A stretch of DNA of 64,000 nucleotides from Cephalotus follicularis (lineage: Eukaryota; Streptophyta; Magnoliopsida; Oxalidales; Cephalotaceae). The DNA is taken from assembly GCA_001972305.1 (NCBI GenBank), contig BDDD01001960.1:145776-209775 (forward strand), given 5' to 3'. This document shows, one piece after another, positions 22,500 to 34,057 of the stretch. The notes beneath the pieces are model-generated. The model saw only the letters and a program-made list of their open reading frames with translations, made no database searches and was not told the DNA's origin. Position 1 is the stretch's first letter. The number at the start of each line of letters is the position of its first letter. Made by a program: the position numbers and the translations under genes.

Positions 22500-23677
22500 T
22501 TACAGCAGAAATGGGACTTTTAGAGAAGGAGATAAGCCTAGGTTAATTACCAACAACCCTAGGTGCATTCTGAGCATATGTTTGCATTATTACTGTGAAT
22601 TACATTATGGTTGATTATAAAAGTGTTAACCATTTTGAAAAGCTTGCATGATTACTCTAATCATTTTTGTACGAAAATGTATATTTACCAACATATGATT
22701 TTATATATTTTCAAACTGACTGGGGTAAGTATTTTCCAATGACTAAGAAATGTCTTAAAGGGTTGATTATACAACCAAATGTATTGTTTTAAGTTTTATA
22801 ACTTATTACAACTTGTGAACGGAGTAATATATTTTAAACAAATATATTTGATCAACTAATTATATTTTATTGCTTGAAATGTACTGTGCAATGCTTGTGC
22901 CTGTTTACTGCTCAGCCGCTGTGCTGGTTACTGCTGTTGGTTTAGTCGCCGTGCTAAGCAACTTACGGAGGGCTTGCTCCAAAATCGTTCGCAAATGGGG
23001 ATGGAGTGAGAGTGCTTGACGTTGGGGCCAGGAGGTGGCGACGATCAGGACAACTGGACTGTCTAGTTCCTTTTGGAACATTTTACTGCTTGTGTTGAGA
23101 AAACTTATGAGTTATACCTGTACTGTGAGCATGCATATATTTTTCTATATGTATATACGGAGATATATTTCTGTGAAAACTACATGTCATGTTGCATCAT
23201 AATGCATTCATTCATGATACGCATTACTTTGACCTTAAACTGTATTCATAAACTTTTCTACTTAGCCGAGTGAGGACAAAGGCTAACCCCTACTGTAACA
23301 GATTGATGGAGTGGTTTGTGAGATGGAGCACGCTTGGAGACTTAAAGAGAAGACCGTGTAGTTTCTCTTACTTTTATGTACTGGATTATGGAACAATGAT
23401 TTCGTAATTTGGATTTTTGTCACTTGGGTTATTCTCGTACTGTATTATTTCACGCTCCGTTTATGGGCGATCGACAATATTGTTGGGTTTGTTATAAACT
23501 TGTTGGGCATCACGTAGTATGGGATGCGTGATGTATGTTTAAATTCGGCTCAATTATGTTATTGCTTCCGCTACTGAAGGTTTTTATTTATTGGTAATTT
23601 TGCATGAGCTGGATTATTTTATGTTGATTGCCTTACCACTTCACATGTTGTCTTAAAATGGAAAACGGGGTGTGACA

Positions 23678-23682
23678 GTTAT
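23678..23682. repeat. right target-site duplication of S1 (GTTAT)
   Basis: Direct repeat of 21133-21137; copia-2 leader resumes after it. Confidence 0.9.
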
Positions 23683-23752
23683 GGTTGTCATATATTAAAA
23701 TTGGAATAAAGGCTAACTCAATTTTATATTTCCTTATCTAGGTTTCTATAAA

Positions 23753-24376
23753 ATGGCTTTACAATCTGGTATGTCCTGCATTCTAGATAACAACAAATTA
23801 AAAGGCCCAAACTTCATCGATTGGCAGCATAACCTCAAATTCATCCTAACGGCCAATAAATTGGCATATGTGATGAAATGGGGGCCTCCATCACTAGGTG
23901 ATGATCCTACGCCTGATAAGTGCGATCGTTTGGCCATGTGGCTGGAGGATGACGAGCAGGCTCGGTGTTTAGCCCTTTTAGGGATGACGCTGGAGCTGTA
24001 ACGCAAGTACGAGAAGATGGAGACCTTATCCGCTATGCTTCTCGATCTCTAGTAGATGTACAGGAATGAGTCTAGGACTCAGAGGTTTAATCTCTCATGC
24101 AAACTCTTCAAGGCACAGATGTTAGAGGGAGTTTCGGTTCATGATCATGTACTGGAGATGATAGACATGATTGAGCAGCTTTCTCAATTAGGTTTTGTCA
24201 TGGATCACAATCTATATATATATATTATCCTTACATCTCTCCCTCAATCATTCTCACTGTTCATGGAGAATTTTCACATGAACAAGATAGAAGTGACACT
24301 CAATGAGTTAGTTTCTATGTTGAGGACAGCAGACGTTGACTTTGACTCTGAGAAGTCAAAGATCCTATCCCAGGAG
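23753..24376 (+). pseudogene. gag: copia-2 gag relic
   Basis: The frame from 23753 reads MALQSGMSCILDNNKLKGPN, then FIDWQHNLKFILTANKLAYV. This is the N-terminus of plant copia gag (UBN2/DUF4219 type). Further words RFNLSCKLFKAQMLEGVSV, LPQSFSLFMENFHMNK and LNELVSMLRTAD follow from 24056. Gag would form the particle. The sequence is broken and is interrupted by G2 at 24377; a further piece lies beyond G2 at 39677. Confidence 0.88.
24372..24376. repeat. left target-site duplication of G2 (AGGAG)
   Basis: AGGAG precedes TGTAATGCCC and recurs at 39672-39676. Confidence 0.92.
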
Positions 24377-24701
24377 TGTAATGCCCGGAATTTTATTATA
24401 TAAAAGACTGAGCTTTGGACTGGACCGAATGTGGACCGAAATTGTTTAAAGGAGAAGAGAATGGAAAATGGGCCCAAAATATGATACTACTATTGGGCTT
24501 TAAATAAATAAATGGTATTTGGGCCTAATATATATTTTGATATTGCTTTTTGGGCTTGGAAGTGTGATTATTGGTATTGGGCTGATTTATGGTGGAATAG
24601 AGAAAGGAAATGTTGGGCTAATCACTTTAACACCACAAGGCCCGAATTAGTAAGCAAAATAGTAGAAATGCCCAGCATGTTCTGGAGTCTTCCATTGGTA
24701 A

Positions 24702-24711
24702 CTATAAATAG
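24702..24711 (+). promoter_or_regulatory. TATA box, G2 5' LTR
   Basis: CTATAAATAG is close to the plant TATA consensus (TATAAATA), 325 bp into the LTR. The same box is kept in the 3' LTR (34048-34057). Confidence 0.65.
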
Positions 24712-25079
24712 AAAGGAGGAGTGAGTGGTAATGGCTACTGATATTTTTAGCAGAGTAAGAGATAAGGGGAAATGAGGAAGGAATGGCCAGTGAGCAAAAG
24801 AAGAAGAAGCAATGGGGGAAAGGAGCTCTCTTGAGACAAAGGAGCATTTAAAACTGATGAGCAAGGGAAATGAAGGCATGATCAGACTCCCGAGGACGTC
24901 CAGGTAGGATCTACTTCCTACTCAGTGCTTTATTTCTTATGGTACTGTTGTTGCTTGTATTGATTGTGGTAATGATAGAAGGGCGAATGAGTAGAATGGG
25001 GGGGTTATGATTCTAGAATTAATATATACCTACTGACTTCATGCACCCAACCAAGCCGTGGTGTTCCATGCATTGCCAT

Positions 25080-26460
25080 GTTCTACCTCCTGAGCGTATG
25101 TGTCGAAGCACGAGAATGTGAGAGGATGCACCTTGGCACCATGTGCACTAACTGTGCGTCCTTCCATATAACGTCCGAGCAAGGCATGGTACCGAACAAC
25201 CACATGCCATGAGCCAAGTAGCTATGGCGTGAACTTACTGAATTCCCCAGTGAAATGTCGAGCTCCCCATTTTGCATGCCTGTGTCCCCAAGCATGTAGC
25301 GCCATGCATATGAGCATGGAAATGGAAAGTGTCGAGCTCGCCGAACTCCCACAACGAGCTGCCGAGGTGCCGAGGTGCACAAGTGTCGAGCTAGCTATGT
25401 GCCTAGGTACGGTGGTCATGAGCGGGCTGACTACTGACCCGACATGCTAGTAATACCAAAGCGTCAGAGGTGCCTTGTGCCTACATGACCATGTACCGAG
25501 GACACACTATATGGAGCCACTGCCCGAGCTTCCATGGTGTGCCCGAGCTGCCAGCTGCCGAGGTACCAAACTCCAATGCACTTCTCTTCCATACGCCGAG
25601 GTGAAGAGATCCCAACGGAAATGTTGCTAAGCACTTCTACGTGAACACCACGAGCATGCAAGGTGTAGAGTCTTAAACCACCATGCATTGTACATGCCGA
25701 GGAGCCATCGCTAGTAGACACACATGCGTCCTGTCCACTGCAAACGCCGAGGAGCCACGCTCTGAGATGCCTTGCTTTCTAGGCATGCATTGTTCAGCAC
25801 TCATGCGCTGAGCTCCCCATGCATGCAACCTCAGCGTGCAACGTGGGCTCCCAACCTCTGCCATCGCCATTCTATACGCCCAAGCACCTCTGTCGAGCTC
25901 CACTGTAAAAGTGCCCGAGCTCCATGTAAGCACTGGAGGTGTCGTGGTCATGCCCAAGGTGACATGCACGAGCTACCAAGGCGCCGAGGAGCACAAGTGC
26001 CGAGCTCCATGCCCGAGCACGATACCTTCTAAGCCCCACCTCCAGTATTCAAGCACGGCAGTCATGGCAGAGGTGCCATACATGCCATGCACTGCACTAC
26101 CTGAGCTCACCAAGTGTACATTCCAAAGTATGCTTTCGTGCACTGTGGATGCGTTCTGAGCTCCCGTCCAACGCCGAGCTTGTCCTTTGCCATGCATGCC
26201 ACAACACCGATCTCGTCCTCTGCCTTGCACCCAGGCTCTCCCTGCATACGTTATCAGCAGGCAATATCGACTGCCAAGGTTCTCCAAGCATGGTATCCAT
26301 GCGTCATGCACTCAACCTCTCCTCTACCCAGCGCCCAATGCATGCAGGCCTCCTCTGCCATGCTTTCCGAGTAGGCCGTGTACCTTAGCTTCTCACGGGT
26401 GCGCTTCGTCCAGAGCCTGCAAACAGTGTGCCCGATGTATTGCCCTACATGCCTCAGTTA
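25080..26460 (+). repeat. GC-rich CCGAG-word block, G2 5' LTR
   Basis: A block of higher GC than its surroundings with dozens of short related words: GTCGAGCTC, GCCCGAGCT, TGCCGAGGTG, GCCGAGGAGC. Spacing is irregular. The same block lies in the 3' LTR (about 34430-35760). Confidence 0.7.
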
Positions 26461-26744
26461 TAAGGAAAGGAAGTGATGCTACAGTGGAGGATTATAATAT
26501 GTGATAAGTGCAGCTTTTATATAAATGATAAATGCAGATTTTATATAAATGATAAATGCAGATTTTAAATGATAAGTGCAGTAAATAGAAATGAATAAAG
26601 GATAAGTATAACTAATGAAAGGAAGATGTTAGTGTTATTGATAAATGTAATGAATGTAGTATAGTATAAAAGGCAGACCCTACAGTGAATGGAAATGTAG
26701 TGATGGTATAATGTATTGTACTGTTAATGTAGCGTACTGTGCCT

Positions 26745-26938
26745 GATCACCAATTGAGATGAGCTAACTGATCACCGATTGAGATGAGCTGTCAGATCAC
26801 CGATTGAGATGAGCCGGCAAGGCTATCTTTGAGATGAGCCTATGGGATCACCGAGATAGCCCTATGGATCACCGACCGAGATGAGCCGGCGGATCACCAA
26901 TTGAGATGAGCTGACTGATCACCGACCGAGATGAGCCA
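26745..26938 (+). repeat. 25-bp tandem repeat, G2 5' LTR
   Basis: Units of the type GATCACCGATTGAGATGAGC plus five variable bases start at 26745, 26770, 26795, 26846, 26867, 26892 and 26917. Steps are mostly 25. An array of the same kind is at about 36041-36234 in the 3' LTR. Confidence 0.9.
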
Positions 26939-27241
26939 CACTGACTGTAACTATTAATGTTGTTATTGTATAGTGTACTGAATGACTGTTACTGATACCG
27001 TATAATGTTTATGTTCCTCTCCTCTGCCTTTAACGTCTAGAGTGCGAATATTGCTCTTCCTAAAGCCGAGGAACCCAAGGAACCGGTCTGCATAAAATAT
27101 AATGTTGCCTTCCGTCCTGGCTTCTCTGCCTTGACGTCTGGAGTACGTTATCGCTCCTCCTTAAGTGGGGGATGCCGAGGAAGGATTTATAATGAACCGC
27201 ACCGTCATCAACTGTCATTGATTTTTTATTGATTGGACTGA

Positions 27242-27246
27242 AGTGT
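27242..27246. repeat. left target-site duplication of S2 (AGTGT)
   Basis: AGTGT before TGTAAGGACC; repeated at 29436-29440. The empty site is visible in the G2 3' LTR at about 39180. Confidence 0.92.
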
Positions 27247-29435
27247 TGTAAGGACCCAAATTTCTATGTAAGATATTAAATATGATTTCTATTGTGTATA
27301 TTGGCAGATAGTTTAAGGGACCCGTAGTATGACCCTACGCTCGGGGAGTACGGGGGTTCCGCTCCCCGGTGAGCAGATGGGGGGTCCCGCTGCCCGAACA
27401 ACAGGCGGGGGTTCAGGGGGCAGCGCCCCTAGAAGAAAATTTTTTGTAGCTAAGTGATGAGAAGAAAACTGTCTAAAGCGCCGACAGTTACACTTAAAGC
27501 GTCGACGCTTTAGGTGAGAGTCGACCTCCTAATTTTGAACGTCGACGCGTTGAAGTTATATGTGTCAGCTGACTCAAAGCGTCGACGCTTTGTGATAAAG
27601 CGTCAGCGCTTTAGTCGGGATAGAGGTGAAAAAGTCAGGTAAAACCCTTAAGCGCCGACGCTTAGAAGAAACGGTCGACGCTTTAAGCTGCAGACAAAGG
27701 TAAAATCTGACTTTTTGGCATTTTGTAAGTAAAATTCTTTAAGTGGGGACACGTGGCAGGCTAGGGGAAGATGCTAAAAGGTATTATCTGGGGATCTAAC
27801 AAGTGCAACACTTGGATTGGTTGAATTCTTGTCACATGGGAGAGAATTAAATGTGTGAGAGGGGGGAAGAAACTTACCCAAGAAGCCATCTCTCTATTTA
27901 ATGGCAAAGGGTGATGAACTAGTCAATTTGAGCTGAGAAAGAGAGTAATCCTGCAGAGTGTGAAGTGTAGAACTTGTGGAAAGCAATAGAGAAAGGAATT
28001 ATAAAGCTAAGGTAAGGAAATTTTATACCCACTATTGTTAAAACTTCCCCTGTTTTGCTCTTAAGTATGCAGCAGATTGTTCAATCGATAACTTGTTCAA
28101 TTCTCAATGGATTTTCGAATGGTTTCCTGTTATGGAAACTTTAAGATGTCTTATTTAAATGTTATGCTTTTCAGGTTTCAAGATTTTATCGTTTTCTTGA
28201 TGGAAATCCAAGTTTTAAACTGCTGTTCAGGCACTGTTCTATTCCTGGATTATGCAGTAGCTTATTTAAATCATATCTCACTCGTTTCTCGATGAAAAAT
28301 TAAATGGATGGATGTTTTGAAAACCTTAAGATGTCCTATTTAACTGTTATGTTTTATGAATCTCGAAATTATGTCGAATTCTTGATGAAAATCAAGGATT
28401 CATTTTACTGCTCAGACCCTGTTTCCTTAAGAAATCAGCCACTTTCAAAAATTTGTAGAGGATTCAATTCTCAACCAATTGTTGTGATCTCGAGCTTTAT
28501 GAACTTGTAATGATGTCTACTTTAATGTTCATGTTTTAAGTTTTTACTGAAAATGCCTAATTCTATATGAATTACTAGCTTTCGCAAAGTGATGCAAAAC
28601 TGATTTTTATGAACCATTTGAGTCAATACTCAAATGAAAGAAAAGTTTATGGATTGTGAAAGAAATGTTATGAAATGATTTTTATGGTTACTTTGAGCTG
28701 ATCACTCAAAGTAAAATGATGAATGAACCGCCCTTGGATTGCGATCTTCCAAGGGGAATGGAGCGGAAGTGCTCAATGTTAATGGAGCCGAGCGTGCTCA
28801 CGGACATGCATGTGATGTAAGGATAGTAATCGGGGAGTGCACAATGCCCCGGTGAAGTGGTGTAAAGGGGTTCATTAAGGTTTTTATGATTTTCATGTTT
28901 ACGAAATGATCTAGTTATGATATTAACTAGAAAAGTGATATGTTTTATGAAATGTTTTGGTCATATATGTTGACTAGAAAATTGTTATGATAAAATGTGT
29001 TTAAACACTTTACTGAGTTGTTTTGAGCTCATTCCTTTCAATGTTGTTTTCAAATAAAATGTTTTCAGGAAAGGAATGAATGGAGATTGCAAGCTTGATG
29101 GAGCTTTTAAGGAGTTTTTGAGAAATAAAAGCTATGCGGTGATATTCGCATTATGTTTTGTAATAAGAATAATGTTTTCCGCTGTAATACGTGTTTATGT
29201 AATAGTGATCCTGTGTAATGTAACCAACGATATGGTTAAGACACCTTCATGTAGAATGATTATGTATAAAGTTTGAAATTTAAGGTTATGTACGCTTTTG
29301 CAAGACGTGAATTTATGATGTTATGTAATTTTAGAAAAGAGTACCAAAGGATATAACGTTTCACACCCAACGTAGCGCAACTGATCTTCGTAGTTCGCTT
29401 TGAGCTTAAGGTGGACTCGGGTCGGGGTCGCTACA
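27247..29435 (+). mobile_element. solo LTR S2 (gypsy), 2189 bp
   Basis: Begins TGTAAGGACC, ends GGTCGCTACA, flanked by AGTGT, and absent from the matching site in the other G2 LTR. It carries an AAGCGTCGACGCTT array (27475-27680), a GC hairpin (GGGGGCAGCGCCCCT, 27417-27431) and a TATTTAATGG TATA-like site at about 27893. No internal region or gene; short frames at 28107-28510 and 29076-29276 are LTR sequence. Confidence 0.92.
27475..27680 (+). repeat. AAGCGTCGACGCTT array in S2
   Basis: Core starts at 27480, 27501, 27520, 27541, 27581, 27602, 27654 and 27674. Steps are 21, 19, 21, 40, 21, 52 and 20. The best copies are the full palindrome AAAGCGTCGACGCTTT. It lies at about +0.23 to +0.43 kb of the LTR, upstream of a TATA-like site. 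Confidence 0.88.
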
Positions 29436-29440
29436 AGTGT
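29436..29440. repeat. right target-site duplication of S2 (AGTGT)
   Basis: Direct repeat of 27242-27246; G2 LTR resumes with ACACTGAATCGACT. Confidence 0.92.
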
Positions 29441-29930
29441 ACACTGAATCGACTCACTGATAGTTACTTCTTATTGATTGTACTGCATTATACTGCATCC
29501 CTCATTTGCATTGCATATGCTTGCTGCATCTGCATTTCATAATGCATGGTGGTAGTTCCTACACGACCAGTGGTCGCTGACCCATTACATTTTAATGTAA
29601 TGGGTCAGGTACAGGTGGAGCTTCAAAGCAAGCTGAGGATTGAAGCCCCGGGTGAGTCTCCTCCCTTTCATTGCAGTTCGATGACCCATGAGCATAAGGG
29701 TATTGTATTTTTGTTTTATGACCTGCCGGCTTGTGGCAGAGCTATATGTTTCACTGTATTATATAACATTGGGTTTTATCCACGTGAGAAATGTTTTATT
29801 GGACTGTTCTGCATGCCTTACTATATTGTTTAAATGTTTTTAATTTATGCTGAAATCAGTAAATGATTGATACTGTTATAGCGCGTCAAACCTTGGGGGT
29901 TGACCCTTGGGGTTTGGGGCGTTACAGACT

Positions 29931-29943
29931 TGGTATCAGAGCC
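29931..29943 (+). other. primer binding site, G2
   Basis: TGGTATCAGAGCC, four bases after the LTR end GTTACA, complementary to initiator-Met tRNA. Confidence 0.92.
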
Positions 29944-30790
29944 GTGGTTCTCCTATTCTGGATACTCCAGTAAGGAGTTATTGGCTTATAAAGTTACTGT
30001 ATGTGGACAAACGAGTGGATATTAACCCTTTGAAGTTATACAAAAGGTGAAATTAGACGGTCGTCGAAATGGAACTGCATGAGGAGCAAGAACTGAGACG
30101 TCGAATGGACATATTCGAAGTCTGAGAGATGTAGAAGAAGTGAATGTTACCCAAGAAATGGTAGCTGGGTCCACGATGTATGAAATGGACAAGTGACTGA
30201 TTTAATGAACTGGAATGGATAAGTGACTGATTAAATGATTGATTGAGTGGATGGTTTAATAGATACTAAGCTAGAACCCTCGGGGACTAGCTAATGAGCA
30301 ATTGGGTAAATGATTGATTGCATAATGGATTGACGGAATGAAGGACTGAATGTATGAGTGCATAATGAATGATTGAATGTAGGAATGATTGATTGGACGA
30401 CTAAGTGAATAAATGACTAATTAAAAAGGGGACGCGATAAATACTTGTATATATACTGGTATGGGACAGTATATATATATTTAGTCAACCACTAGATGTT
30501 ATCTATTTATGTATATGTTGGAATGGGACGACATATATATATATATATCTAGTCAGGTTATAGATTCCCGATAGAATGCTAAGATAGTGGAATGAGACCG
30601 AATGGACTAAGAATGAATGGATTACGATTGAATGCACTGTTATTGAATGGATTGTGAATAAACGAATTGAATGATTACTGATTGTACGGTCACGAAATGA
30701 TTATGGAATTATAGGCTATTTGCACGTAATGCGTACGTGGACTGGGACAGGAAGGTGTGACCTTCAATGTACCAGAGTAGTTTCCGTTCC
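29944..30790 (+). other. G2 internal leader/gag region, unrecognised
   Basis: No gag domain can be read. From about 30170 to 30700 the sequence is low-complexity, built of GAATGA/TGATTGA-like words with two TA runs. Two copies of a roughly 50-bp word group containing GGGACAGTA or a variant lie at about 30450-30560. Confidence 0.5.
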
Positions 30791-33300
30791 AGCCCTGGAA
30801 TGCTAACCGAACCAAATAATGTCTACTATGAAGACTCATAGACTCTTAAGCCAAAGTTGTAATACTTTCCTGGCACATGTTATGGACAGTAGCAGATGAG
30901 TACCGAAATTTGAGGATGTCACGGTAATTAGTGAATACCCGGACGTGATCCAGGAAACTAACGTCTCTACTTCCTGATAGAGATGTAGAGTTTTCTACAA
31001 ACTTGATACCAGAACAACACCTATATCGAGAGCTCCCCATCGAATGGCTCCCCCTAAATTGAAGGAATTAAATGTGAAATTGCTGGGGTTACTCGATAAA
31101 TGTTTCACCTGACCGAGTATTTCTCCATGTGAAGCATCGACCTTCTTTGTTAAAAAGAAGGATGGATCGTTACGAATAGGCACTGATTATCGGTAACTCA
31201 ATAAAGTGACTGTTAAGAAAAAATATTCACTACCGCATATCGATGAGTCATTTGATCAACTGAGGGTGTCAATGGTGTTCTCAGAGCTAGAGAGTCGGAT
31301 ATCATCAGCTCAGAATCCAGAAGAAAGTTATTCTGAAGATGGTTTTTAGATCACGATAGGGACATTGTGGTAATCCCGTTCGGGTGACCAATGCCTTGCT
31401 ACATTTATGAGTTTGATGAATCAAGTGTGCAATCCATATCTTTATTGCTTTACCGTAATCCTTATTAATGATATCCTGGTGTACTTAATGATAATGAAAG
31501 ATCCCGGAGAACATCTACACTTGACATCGCAAACTCTCAGGGATTGTCGGCTATAGGCCAAGGTCCGTGAGTGAAAACTCTGATTGCCAGAGGTGGCCTT
31601 TCTGGGACATATCATATCCAGTGCCAGATTGTCAAGTGGACCCTCCAAAGACTGAAGCGGTTAAAGCCTGGAAATGGCCAATGAATGCGACGGAGGTCCG
31701 AGGGCCGATGCGTCTATGGTGTCGCGTGTGGCTCTCCACTGGCAATGATAAACATAACAACCAAGCGCCAGTATGCACCGAGCGTTTCTCTGCCATGCAT
31801 GCAGAGCCTATGTCCCGAGCTTCCAACCCAGGCATTCGAGGACACAACGGTGAAGTGCACCGTAACTCCCTTGCATAAGAACTCTCCTCTGCAACAAATG
31901 GCGTATAGCGCCGAGGATGAACATCCAATGTCCTAAGCATAGCTTAGTACTGAGCACTGTCCAGAGCTATGCTAGGCATCCCGAGCGCTTCACATTGTGA
32001 GTGTGCAGCGCCGAGATTTCCTCTGGCAACTACAAATTCCCCCTACTGTGCGTGCTATAATCCTAATATTGCCTTGCATGCATGCCCAATAATGTGAACG
32101 GAGCTTCCAGGAGCTCAAACATTGTTTGACTTTTGCGCCTATCTTGGCTTTCTAGAAGGCAGTGAAGGTTTAGTGATGCATCACGCAGTGGCTTGAGTTG
32201 TGTCTTGATGCAAAAATGGAAAGGTGACCATATACGCTTCACAGAGTTACCCAATGACTATAATTATGAACCTAGTACCATCCAGGCGAAGGTAATGTTG
32301 TGACAAACGTACTAAGTCGCCATTTAGCCTGCTTAATGAGTTCTCGTATATAGGAACGCCAATATTATTGGAAAACTCAATTTACGGATGGCATGCTGCT
32401 TAAGGCTACAATGAATGATCAAGGTGAATGGAAATGTGTTTCTGGATTCCTGGTGATGAATTAATAAGATCCCGAGGCAGAGATTGTATCCTTTATATAA
32501 TTAAAGGATGAACTGTTGACATACGCTTACCGCTCCAGATTTTCAGAGCATCTGACGATTAGCAAGATGTACTGGGATCTGAAGCTTATTTTAGTTGAAT
32601 GATATGAAGAAAGAGTATGCACCATTACCACGGGCTTGCCTTACCTCTCAACTTACGGGATCGATACTTATCTTGGAAGGTAAAGTGTATACCGTGAATC
32701 AGAGTAGTACAATGGGAAGCGGCTTGGTTTACCAAGAACAATAACTAAACCGAATGTTACATGAATAATTGCTGATCGCTTCTCTAAAAAGTGTTATTCT
32801 CTCTACGATCAAAACCATCTACCCTCTTGAACGGATAACAGCCTTGTACATTGCAGAGAATGTAAGGCTTCACGGAGTACTGATCCACATAAGGTTTGGC
32901 AGGGACTCTCGTTGTTACGTTCCGATTCTGAGAAAATTACAACCCACTCTTGGTACCTGACAGTATTCCAACACTATTTTCCATCCCCACGCTGATAATC
33001 AGTCTAAAGGAACCCCATTGTATTAGTTCAAAGTGGGTAAACGGAGTCTTTTGGGACCAAACTTGGCACCAGAAACTATGAAGAGGGGCTAAATAATTAA
33101 GAAAAAGGCTGTTACCGATCCGAAATAGAGCAAAAAAGTTATGCAGACTACCGCATAAGAAAACTGGAAAGTACAATGGGAGATCAGGAAGGCCGGGAAA
33201 TTCCCTATTGGCCTCTGATTTCATATCGGGGTGTGAAATGGAAGCATGATAATGAAAATGGTGGGCGAAGTTGATGGAATTTTTGGCAATGAGTCGGTAA
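30791..33300 (+). pseudogene. pol: G2 pol relic (RT, RNase H, integrase traces)
   Basis: Traces of gypsy pol appear in order on the plus strand. They are an RT start (MAPPKLKELNVKLLG and [17 protein letters not shown], about 31040-31200), an RT/RNase H connection (VDPPKTEAVKAWKWP-like, about 31635), an RNase H end (YHPGEGNVVTNVLSRH, about 32275) and an integrase core (ENVRLHGVLIHIRFGRDSR, about 32850). Homology is clear but decay is far beyond that of the LTR pair. A GC-rich patch (about 31690-32060) inside it resembles the CCGAG block of the LTR. Confidence 0.75.
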
Positions 33301-33721
33301 TAGACCCACATTTTCTGGAATCAGTAAATGAATTTAATGTATTGTATTGATGAAATGGTAATGGACAGTGACATAATTGTTGTGAATTGTATGGTTATGG
33401 GCCGGATGGCCCTGCATATGATACGAATGATTGGAGAATGAACTGTTATAAAGTGTATCGCCAAGGACTGTACTGTTACTGAATCATATGTCTGGGTGGT
33501 ATGTGTGGCTAACTATCTATATATGTTGGTTCGGGACAGTAGACGTATTTAGTTAGCCTCTAGATGATCACCAGAAGGATGAAATAACATGATGCGAGTA
33601 TATCGTTAATGTTACAGTGATTCCATGGAAGTGTATGAGCGCAACGAAAGCGTAGAAATGACCTAAGGGTGATGTATCCTCACCTGTTTTACCCTAGAAT
33701 CTCGGGACGAGATTCTTCTAA

Positions 33722-33733
33722 GGGCGGGAGGAT
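33722..33733 (+). other. polypurine tract, G2
   Basis: GGGCGGGAGGAT directly precedes the 3' LTR start TGTAATGCC. It is preserved despite the decay of pol, as expected if cis-acting sites were under selection. Confidence 0.85.
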
Positions 33734-34047
33734 TGTAATGCCTGGAATTTCATTATATAAAAGACTGACCTTTGGACTGAACCGAAATTGTTTAAAGGAG
33801 AAGAGAATGGAAAATGGGCCTAAAATATGATGCTGTTATTGGGCTTTAAATAAATAAATGGTATTTGGGCCTAATATATATTTTGATATTGCTTTTCGGG
33901 CTTGGAAGTGTGATTATTGGTATTGGGCTGATTTATGGTGGAATAGAGAAAGGAAATGTTGGGCTAATCACTTTAACACCACCAAGCCCGAATTAGTAAG
34001 GAAAATGGTAGAAATGCCCTGCATGTTCTGGAGCCTTCCATTGGTAA

Positions 34048-34057
34048 CTATAAATAG
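34048..34057 (+). promoter_or_regulatory. TATA box, G2 3' LTR
   Basis: CTATAAATAG, the same as in the 5' LTR, followed by the same GAAAGGAGGAGTGAGTGG sequence. Confidence 0.6.

Larger units (their letters stand above)
21138..23677 (+). mobile_element. solo LTR S1 (gypsy, G1-related), 2540 bp
   Basis: Begins TGTAACGCCC and ends GGGTGTGACA, flanked by GTTAT on both sides, with no internal region. It is therefore the product of LTR-LTR recombination. It shares GAGTGAGGACAAAGGCTAAC (about 23268) with the G1 LTR, so the families are related. It carries two arrays of CAGTCGACTG motifs and a TATA-like ATAAATAG at about 21533. No gene is seen. Confidence 0.9.
24377..29926 (+). repeat. G2 5' LTR (contains S2)
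   Basis: Begins TGTAATGCCCGG, ends GGGGCGTTACA. It has a strong TATA box (24702-24711), a GC-rich block rich in CCGAG words (about 25080-26460), a 25-bp tandem repeat (26745-26938) and the S2 insertion. Many short open frames on both strands at 25083-26504 come from the GC-rich block and are not genes. Confidence 0.92.

Noticed and set aside
25083-26504. Cluster of open frames on both strands in the G2 LTR, repeated at about 34756-35706
   Set aside because: The block is GC-rich with few chance stops, the frames overlap on both strands, and the products share no family I know.
31567-31940. Frames of about 100 residues on both strands inside the G2 pol relic
   Set aside because: They fall on the GC-rich LTR-like patch and have no recognisable domain.
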